A stretch of DNA of 34,842 bases, taken from contig MFER01000002.1 in assembly GCA_001777655.1 (NCBI GenBank), positions 1-34,842 on the forward strand. The letters are read 5' to 3'. A model generated the notes under the pieces. That model had not been told where the DNA came from and searched no databases. It saw only the letters and a program-made list of their open reading frames with translations. The DNA comes from Candidatus Doudnabacteria bacterium RIFCSPHIGHO2_02_FULL_43_13b. GTDB taxonomy: Bacteria; Patescibacteriota; Doudnabacteria; UBA920; O2-02-FULL-48-8. Shown one piece after another: positions 26,493 to 32,569 of this stretch; the first letter of the stretch is position 1; each line of letters begins with the position of its first letter. The position numbers and the translations under genes are program-made.

Positions 26493-27613
26493 TAGTTTTT
26501 ATGTTCTTCTACCAATGCGTATTTATTGTTCCCGACTTTCATGAAATTTTTCTTATTGGATAGTCCGACTAAAATTGTATTGCGTTTAACTTGCCGCTTT
26601 TTCATAACTTCCGAAATAATTTCATCCCGGGACAGCGGCCGATTCATGGTTTTGAGAATTTCCTTGATCACATCAGCCACGACTCCTTTTTTATAACCCC
26701 AGTCGGCTAGAGCATAAATGCCTCGGCCAACCAAAACAAATCGCTTATCTTTGATTAACTCGTTATGCACAGTCTCTTGATACGCGGTGCGGTTATCGAA
26801 TTTATGATCATTGATCATTTTCGTAATTTGCGAATAGTGTTCGGGGGTTTTATGATGCTTTAAAACTAAATAAGCCTTATCGCCGACATCGCGTGGATTA
26901 ACCTCACTCCAATGTTTTAACCCTATTTCAGAGAAAGGGTTGATCTGGATATTTTTATTGATATTCAAATAACTTTTAAGAATCTTATCATTCAGTTCCA
27001 TGGAATGCTGCTTGAAATAATCGGTATTCCTGAATCGGCTAAATAATATATCTTGGGTGACTGCGTGTTTTTCTTGCTCCAATATTTCCTCGAATTTTTT
27101 GTCGACCGCTGCCAGTTTTTTCATATCAAAACCGACCAAATACCATGACTCGTAGTGTTCGGTCGATTCATTCAAGTGTCGAAATTGTTCACCAAGATTA
27201 AGTAAAAATTTTACAGCCTGGTTCTCCTGCCTATCAGACTTGTTGATCAAAACAGTTTGCAACAAATAATCCTCGCTGATAATTCCACCGTGCTCAATAA
27301 TGGTATCAAAAACCAATTGCAGCGCTCGTTCAAGCTGCGAGTGTTTTTTCTTCTTTAAGGTATTAATCGAATCTTTTTCGATTTGTCTAACCCGCTCGCG
27401 CGTCAAACTGTGCAACTTACCAATCGCCTCAAGAGTTTCGATTTCGGCACCGCCCAATCCAAACCGCTTACTCACAATTGTAGAATCTCGCTCTTTTAGC
27501 ATCAAAAGCAAGTTCGCAATCAACTCTTTGGGCTCAAACTCGCTTAAGTTACTTTGAGTTTGCGAGCCCATGATTTTATCCAAAATATTGGAATTGGATT
27601 GATCGTTATTCAT
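26492..27613 (-). CDS. Sigma-70 region 4 domain / HARE-HTH-like fusion regulator
   Basis: TIVSKRFGLGGAEIETLEAIGKLHSLTRERVRQIEKDSINTLKKK (sigma region 4), C-terminal GVVADVIKEILKTMNRPLSRDEIISEVMKKRQVKRNTILVGLSNKKNFMKVGNNKYAL (HARE-like winged helix). Confidence 0.88.
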   Translation of the reverse strand: MNNDQSNSNILDKIMGSQTQSNLSEFEPKELIANLLLMLKERDSTIVSKRFGLGGAEIETLEAIGKLHSLTRERVRQIEKDSINTLKKKKHSQLERALQLVFDTIIEHGGIISEDYLLQTVLINKSDRQENQAVKFLLNLGEQFRHLNESTEHYESWYLVGFDMKKLAAVDKKFEEILEQEKHAVTQDILFSRFRNTDYFKQHSMELNDKILKSYLNINKNIQINPFSEIGLKHWSEVNPRDVGDKAYLVLKHHKTPEHYSQITKMINDHKFDNRTAYQETVHNELIKDKRFVLVGRGIYALADWGYKKGVVADVIKEILKTMNRPLSRDEIISEVMKKRQVKRNTILVGLSNKKNFMKVGNNKYALVEEHKN

Positions 27614-27634
27614 ACAGCTTTAAATCTGATGTAT

Positions 27635-27663
27635 AGTATAGCATAAATTTGAATTTCTGTCAA
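27635..27663 (-). promoter_or_regulatory. Near-consensus sigma70 promoter
   Basis: Reverse strand TTGACA-17 nt (GAAATTCAAATTTATGC)-TATACT, 22 nt upstream of the ATG at 27613. Confidence 0.8.
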
Positions 27664-27665
27664 GA

Positions 27666-27694
27666 TTTACTTTTTTATTAACATCAATGATAAT
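27666..27694 (+). promoter_or_regulatory. Promoter for the small 69-aa ORF, probably leaderless
   Basis: TTTACT-17 nt-GATAAT; the -10 ends 6 nt before ATG 27701. Confidence 0.55.
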
Positions 27695-27700
27695 AGAGAC

Positions 27701-27910
27701 ATGGCCAATCCTGAAATAATTAATTACATTCCACCCGCTGAAGACCAGGATAGTGACTGCACTGCTTGTCATCAAGTCTATGGGACCAATCCCTATTGCT
27801 CGAGATGTAAAAAAACCATGACGACAGAAGACATAGCACGAAGAAAAAAAATAACTGAATTTCGGGGCGACGTACAACGACGGATCTTAAAGAACAAAAA
27901 AACCGCCTAA
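27701..27910 (+). CDS. Small CxxC/CxxC zinc-ribbon-like protein (69 aa)
   Basis: CTACHQVYGTNPYCSRC gives two CxxC pairs; flanked by its own promoter and terminator. Confidence 0.75.
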   Translation: MANPEIINYIPPAEDQDSDCTACHQVYGTNPYCSRCKKTMTTEDIARRKKITEFRGDVQRRILKNKKTA

Positions 27911-27925
27911 AGCGGTTTTTTTTAA
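27898..27925 (+). terminator. Intrinsic terminator, possibly bidirectional
   Basis: AAACCGC-ctaaa-GCGGTTT followed by TTTTT; A-run upstream gives T-run on the minus strand. Confidence 0.8.
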
Positions 27926-28842
27926 CGTCGGCGTCTTTGGTCGAAATTATACCAGACCAAGAGCATGGGACTGGCGATAAAAATCGAAGAATAAGTTCCA
28001 GCCACAATTCCCACCAGCAACGCTAATACGAAATAACGGATTGATTCGCCACCAAACAACAGCAATGAAGTTAAAACAAAAATCACAGTTAAGGACGTGT
28101 TGATAGATCGAATCAGGGTTTGATTAATACTGTTATTAATAATTTCAGCCAGGCTATCCCCGGTTCGTAGTCGTAAATTTTCCCGAATTCGGTCGAATAC
28201 GACAATCGTGTCGTGCACGGAAAAACCTAAAACCGTCAAAAGAGCAGTGACGAACAAACTGTCTATCTCTACACCTTTGAAACGGCCCAGGATCGCGAAG
28301 AAACCGATCACAATCAGTAAATCATGGAGCAGAGCAATAATCGCGGCGACACCAAACCGCCAAGAGGAAACCGGTTTCGTCACTTTACGAAAAGCATAAG
28401 CGATATAAAGAATAATCCCAAGAGAAACTAAGATCAACTGGACAATCGCACCTGATTTTAGTTCTTTGCCGATGATTGGGCCGATCGACGTGTATTGTTC
28501 TTCGGAAACTGATCCAAACTTATCGCTTAAGGCACCCAGCATGGCTTGGTGCCGGTCGTTTTCCAAAGGTCCGGTTCGAATAATTACTGAGCGCTCCCCT
28601 GTCGGTTGAATATGGCTGTTGGAAATATTCGATTGATCTAAAACGGCTTGAATCTCATTTAAAGCAGGAACGTTTTCGGCAAACTGAACCTGCGTGAGTG
28701 TCCCGCCTTTAAAATCAATCCCCAAATTCAGACCGAAAAGTACCAGCGCCACAATCCCCGCAATTAATAATACCGCTGACACCATAAACCAAAATTTGTA
28801 GTATTTGATGATATTAAGCATCGAAGTTGTATTACTGGGCAT
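27922..28842 (-). CDS. secF: Protein translocase subunit SecF
   Basis: LGIDFKGGTLTQVQF, SVHDTIVVFDRIRENLR, SINQTLIRSINTSLTV, GTYSSIFIASPMLL. Confidence 0.95.
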   Translation of the reverse strand: MPSNTTSMLNIIKYYKFWFMVSAVLLIAGIVALVLFGLNLGIDFKGGTLTQVQFAENVPALNEIQAVLDQSNISNSHIQPTGERSVIIRTGPLENDRHQAMLGALSDKFGSVSEEQYTSIGPIIGKELKSGAIVQLILVSLGIILYIAYAFRKVTKPVSSWRFGVAAIIALLHDLLIVIGFFAILGRFKGVEIDSLFVTALLTVLGFSVHDTIVVFDRIRENLRLRTGDSLAEIINNSINQTLIRSINTSLTVIFVLTSLLLFGGESIRYFVLALLVGIVAGTYSSIFIASPMLLVWYNFDQRRRR

Positions 28843-30184
28843 GTTTTTCCTCTGACATAGTTTTTACTCCGTACAACCAGTGATGAACCAAAATGTTGTG
28901 CCCGACCAATAGGCGCAAAAAAGTCCTGGTGATGGTGATTGCGGTAAACATCGAAACAATGATGCCCAAACTTAGGGTAACGGCAAATCCCCGGATGATA
29001 CTCGAGCCAAAGTATCCTAAAATAAAAGTTGTAATCAAACTGGAAAAATTCGAATCCCGCACCGAAAGCCAGGCCCGTTTAAATCCTTCTTCAACCGCTT
29101 GATCTAAGGTTTTCCCTTTTCGTAATTCTTCTTTCATGCGCTCAAAAATTAAAATATTAGCATCCACGGCCATACCGACGGAAAGAATAAAACCGGCGAT
29201 CCCTGCTAAGCTTAAGGTAATTCCGAACAATTTAAATATGGCTAAACTTAAGAATGTATAAATTGTCAAAGCTAAAACCGCGAGTAATCCCGGCAGCCGG
29301 TAATAAATAATCATAAACAACGCGACAATCGCAAAACCGATCAACCCCGCAGCCACGCTTTTTTGCACGGAAGCCAGACCTAAAGTTGCGCCGATGTTTT
29401 GCTGTTGGATCAATTTGATCGGCACCGGCAGGGCTCCTGAATTTAAACGGGTCACCAATTCCTTCGCCTCGGGAACCGTAAACTGGCCTGTGATGACTGC
29501 TTTACCATCTGTGATCGCGTTTTGCACGGTCGGAGCAGACAAGACTTGTCCGTCCAAAAAAATTGCCACTAGTTTGCCGACATTTCTCGTGGTAATATCA
29601 GCGAACAGTTTGGTCCCTTCCGCGTCGAATTGGAGCGTGATTTGCGGCACGCCGGTTTGCGGACTGAATTCCAAAATCGCGCGCTTAAACTGTTTTCCAG
29701 TCAAACCCGTAGTCATAAAGGCCTGATCGGCAGTTATACTAATCTGTCCGTTCTCATCAGGAATGACGGTTGGATTGGGATTTTCTTCTCGAAACTCCAA
29801 AAACGGAGTTTGACCAATCAATTTGATAGCTTCATTGATATCTTTCACGCCGGGCAACTCGATGATGATCCGATTATCCCCCGATAGCTGCACCACCGGT
29901 TCGGAAACACCAAAACTGTTCACGCGCCGTTCAATTACGTCTCTGGCAGAATTCATGGCGTCAGCTCTGGCCTCTTGTGGAATATCTTTTAAGTTTCCTT
30001 CATAAACCAAATGGGTGCCGCCCTGCAAATCCAAACCCAACTTAAGATTATATACCTTTTCGTAATTGATTTTTACTGGTTTCAGCGTAATTTTACTGCC
30101 TACCGGCAATACTAAATAAACCGCCCCCGCGGTCAGTAACAAAATAATTAAAAATTTAAAATAGAGGCCTTTTTTACGCATCAC
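28832..30184 (-). CDS. secD: Protein translocase subunit SecD
   Basis: LGLDLQGGTHLVYE, VQLSGDNRIIIELPGVKD, GMAVDANILIFERMKEELRKGKTLDQAVEEGFKRAW. Confidence 0.96.
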   Translation of the reverse strand: MMRKKGLYFKFLIILLLTAGAVYLVLPVGSKITLKPVKINYEKVYNLKLGLDLQGGTHLVYEGNLKDIPQEARADAMNSARDVIERRVNSFGVSEPVVQLSGDNRIIIELPGVKDINEAIKLIGQTPFLEFREENPNPTVIPDENGQISITADQAFMTTGLTGKQFKRAILEFSPQTGVPQITLQFDAEGTKLFADITTRNVGKLVAIFLDGQVLSAPTVQNAITDGKAVITGQFTVPEAKELVTRLNSGALPVPIKLIQQQNIGATLGLASVQKSVAAGLIGFAIVALFMIIYYRLPGLLAVLALTIYTFLSLAIFKLFGITLSLAGIAGFILSVGMAVDANILIFERMKEELRKGKTLDQAVEEGFKRAWLSVRDSNFSSLITTFILGYFGSSIIRGFAVTLSLGIIVSMFTAITITRTFLRLLVGHNILVHHWLYGVKTMSEEKHAQ

Positions 30185-30194
30185 AAAAATTATA

Positions 30195-30671
30195 CTAAAT
30201 TCTGCGCTTTTTTACAATAATTGACACTTTCCTCGGGGCGTTTTTAATCGCTTTCTCAACCAGCCAGGAACTGGATTGGACTTTCCCGCCCTGGCCGACA
30301 TTATAAACCATCCGACAGCTCAGCCTATTACAAAGGTCAACTTCCGGGATATTTTTTTTAGTTCGATCTCCGCCATTTGCGAAAACATCAGGTTTCACGC
30401 GAAGTAGGGCTTCTGAAACACTCAAATCAGTAGTACCGGCAAGATGTTTGGTCAACACTACTTCATCCACGTATCGGATGGCTTCGAGGACTTCTTTGCG
30501 TTCTCCTTCTCCCATAAACTTAAAACCTTTTTTTGCGATCAGCCAATTGTCATTGTTTAAAATCACAATTAATTTATCGCCCAGAGCCTTGGCCTCTTTA
30601 AACATTCGAATATGCCCAGGATGGATGGGGTCAAACCCTCCGGAAACCGCCACTGTAATTGGTTTTTTCAT
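30195..30671 (-). CDS. Cytidylyltransferase-like protein (HxGH nucleotidyltransferase)
   Basis: VAVSGGFDPIHPGHIRMFKEAKALGDKLIVILNND, GEGERKEVLEAIRYVDEVVL. Confidence 0.9.
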   Translation of the reverse strand: MKKPITVAVSGGFDPIHPGHIRMFKEAKALGDKLIVILNNDNWLIAKKGFKFMGEGERKEVLEAIRYVDEVVLTKHLAGTTDLSVSEALLRVKPDVFANGGDRTKKNIPEVDLCNRLSCRMVYNVGQGGKVQSSSWLVEKAIKNAPRKVSIIVKKRRI

Positions 30672-31153
30672 GTAATAATTTTGATAATAAAATATCCAAG
30701 CATGGCCAAGGTAATGGTAAGTTTAAAAATCGTCCCGATCAAGATCCCGACGAATGCGCCCCAGGCTGCCCGGAGGGCCACTTGGTGGTTTCGCTGTGCT
30801 ATAAATTCGCCTACAAATGCCCCCAAAAACGGCCCTAAAAACGCCCCAATTGGCCCCAAAACGACTATCCCCAGCAATACGCCAATCACAGCGCCCCACG
30901 CCCCATATTTTGACGACCTGTAGCCTTTCGCAGCCAGGGCCGGCGCGAATATATCGAAAAGGAAGGTGAACAAGGTCAGAATTGAAAAAATCACTACGGC
31001 CAAAATAGAAACTGTTTCAAACTTGGTAAACCACCCGTATAAAATCAGCCCGGCTAAAGACAGTGGCGGCCCAGGCAAAAAAGGTAAAATGGTTCCGACC
31101 AAGCCGACTAAAATCAGAAAACTCGAAATGAGAATAAGAATAATTTCATTCAT
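30668..31153 (-). CDS. DUF456 family membrane protein
   Basis: Four or more TM segments; LPFLPGPPLSLAGLILYGW, GAWGAVIGVLLGIVVLGPIGAFLGPFLGAFVGEFI. Likely start at MNEIILIL. Confidence 0.82.
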   Translation of the reverse strand: MNEIILILISSFLILVGLVGTILPFLPGPPLSLAGLILYGWFTKFETVSILAVVIFSILTLFTFLFDIFAPALAAKGYRSSKYGAWGAVIGVLLGIVVLGPIGAFLGPFLGAFVGEFIAQRNHQVALRAAWGAFVGILIGTIFKLTITLAMLGYFIIKIIT

Positions 31154-31154
31154 A

Positions 31155-32102
31155 TTATTTATCCCAAGCAAATCCACGGCCAAAATGTCCCCATTGAGAA
31201 GTTTGGGCGAATATCGCCTTGTCTAATTTTAACAGCATTTTAATCCCCTTTGGAGTTAAATCATAATTAGTCGGGACTGGCACTATGATACTATCTAGTA
31301 TTATAGTACTCATAACTGGATTAGGTTTGCCAATCGCATAAGCAAGTTTCACCAGCGCTTCTTTAGCGTGATTTTTTTTAATTAAGTCAATCGCTATTTT
31401 CCGAGCCATATAAGCCCCGGACCGATCCACTTTGGTGTAATCTTTCCCAGAAAATGACCCGCCGCCGATTGATACATTCGGACCATAACTGTCCATCGCG
31501 ATTTTCCGACCAGAGATGCCGGAGTCGGCATCGAACCCGCCGATCCGCCACTCTCCGGCCGGGTTGACCAAATATTCTTTAGCTAGCACGAATTGCTTTA
31601 CAAGCTTAAGTAATTCATCTGATTTGGTATTTTGGAATGAAGCCACAACAGTCTGAATTTTCTTCGTCTCGATATCCACTGTTATCTGAACCTTGCCGTC
31701 AACCAGGAATTTTTGATATATGTTTTTACAAAGATTCCTCGCCAGTTCGTATTCGAGCGGCATCAAACTTGGCGTTTCGTGGCAAGCGAATCCGACCATG
31801 ATGCCCTGATCCCCTGCCCCGCCCGCATCAACCCCGTGAGCAATTTCTGGACTTTGGCGGGTCGCAAAAACATTCACTTGAAAATTAGCCCCTACAATTA
31901 AGTGGACTAATTTTTCGATATCAACTTGACCCTTGCTGGTAATTTCACCGCTAACCGTGATGTGACCGTGTCCGCCCATGACCTCAACAGCAACTCTGGA
32001 ATCAGGGTCTTGTTTGAGATATTCATCCAGGATCGAGTCGGCGATAAAATCACAAACTTTATCAGGATGCTTAGGCGTTACAAATTCTGCAGTCTTGATC
32101 AT
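31155..32102 (-). CDS. metK: S-adenosylmethionine synthetase, compact (315 aa)
   Basis: HPDKVCDFIADSILDEYLKQDP, GVDAGGAGDQGIMVGFACHETPSLMP, NPAGEWRIGGFDADSGISGRKIAMDSYGPNVSIGGGSFSGKDYTKVDRSGAYMARKIA. Confidence 0.95.
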   Translation of the reverse strand: MIKTAEFVTPKHPDKVCDFIADSILDEYLKQDPDSRVAVEVMGGHGHITVSGEITSKGQVDIEKLVHLIVGANFQVNVFATRQSPEIAHGVDAGGAGDQGIMVGFACHETPSLMPLEYELARNLCKNIYQKFLVDGKVQITVDIETKKIQTVVASFQNTKSDELLKLVKQFVLAKEYLVNPAGEWRIGGFDADSGISGRKIAMDSYGPNVSIGGGSFSGKDYTKVDRSGAYMARKIAIDLIKKNHAKEALVKLAYAIGKPNPVMSTIILDSIIVPVPTNYDLTPKGIKMLLKLDKAIFAQTSQWGHFGRGFAWDK

Positions 32103-32130
32103 TGTTATATTTTAGCAAATATGACGTAAA

Positions 32131-32209
32131 CCAGGAAGTGAAAATTTGATGCCAATTTCGCTACTCGAAATTGGCTAATCGCTGAGCGAATCAAATTTTC
32201 ACTTCCTGG
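32131..32209. repeat. 79-bp Y-shaped perfect inverted-repeat element
   Basis: Outer arms CCAGGAAGTGAAAATTTGAT / ATCAAATTTTCACTTCCTGG (20 bp, perfect); inside are GCCAATTTCG-ctact-CGAAATTGGC (10 bp, perfect), TAA, and TCGCT-g-AGCGA (5 bp, perfect). Confidence 0.93.
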
Positions 32210-32249
32210 AAAAAAGAAAACCGAAGCAGTATCGTAAGAAAACTTCGGT
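32210..32249 (-). terminator. Intrinsic terminator of the small membrane-protein gene
   Basis: Reverse strand ACCGAAG...CTTCGGT hairpin followed by TTTCTTTTTTC. Confidence 0.8.
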
Positions 32250-32518
32250 CAAATCACGAACAGGATTGGCGCCAGTAGAAGCGCGCCGATGGTGTATCGC
32301 TTACTGCCCGCGATGATTGCGGCGATGACGACGGATGCCCAGGCCAGCCCGGCGCAAAAAACAATCGCCCCACGATTCGGATTTTCAAGCACCCATACGG
32401 GAACGGCCGCCAAGAATGCGCACCACCCTGCCATCAGCAAGGCAATGAATATCCCGGCGCGTTTGTTCGCCTCACCAACGACCAACTGTGGAAAGGCCGG
32501 AAGCTTCAAAAAGGCCAT
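32249..32518 (-). CDS. Small membrane protein (89 aa) of unknown function
   Basis: AGGAGGTGAACATG gives a strong Shine-Dalgarno before MAFLKLPAFPQLVV; two to three hydrophobic segments; own terminator. Confidence 0.75.
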   Translation of the reverse strand: MAFLKLPAFPQLVVGEANKRAGIFIALLMAGWCAFLAAVPVWVLENPNRGAIVFCAGLAWASVVIAAIIAGSKRYTIGALLLAPILFVI

Positions 32519-32569
32519 GTTCACCTCCTCTAACTTTCCTTTATCATAGCACATTTCTTCGTGCACATT

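Noticed and set aside
27720-28007. Minus-strand 95-aa and 85-aa ORFs opposite the 69-aa gene
   Set aside because: They overlap the secF 3' end and a terminator; the plus-strand ORF has a promoter, terminator and paired CxxC motifs.
31280-31320. AT-rich quasi-palindrome ACTATGATACTATCTAGTATTATAGTACTCAT inside metK
   Set aside because: Encodes conserved MetK sequence (MSTIILDSIIVPVP); symmetry is imperfect and explicable by Ile/Ser/Asp codons.
32103-32249. SAM riboswitch upstream of metK
   Set aside because: The only structure is a near-perfect palindrome with tiny loops; no recognisable SAM aptamer core or aptamer-expression platform arrangement.
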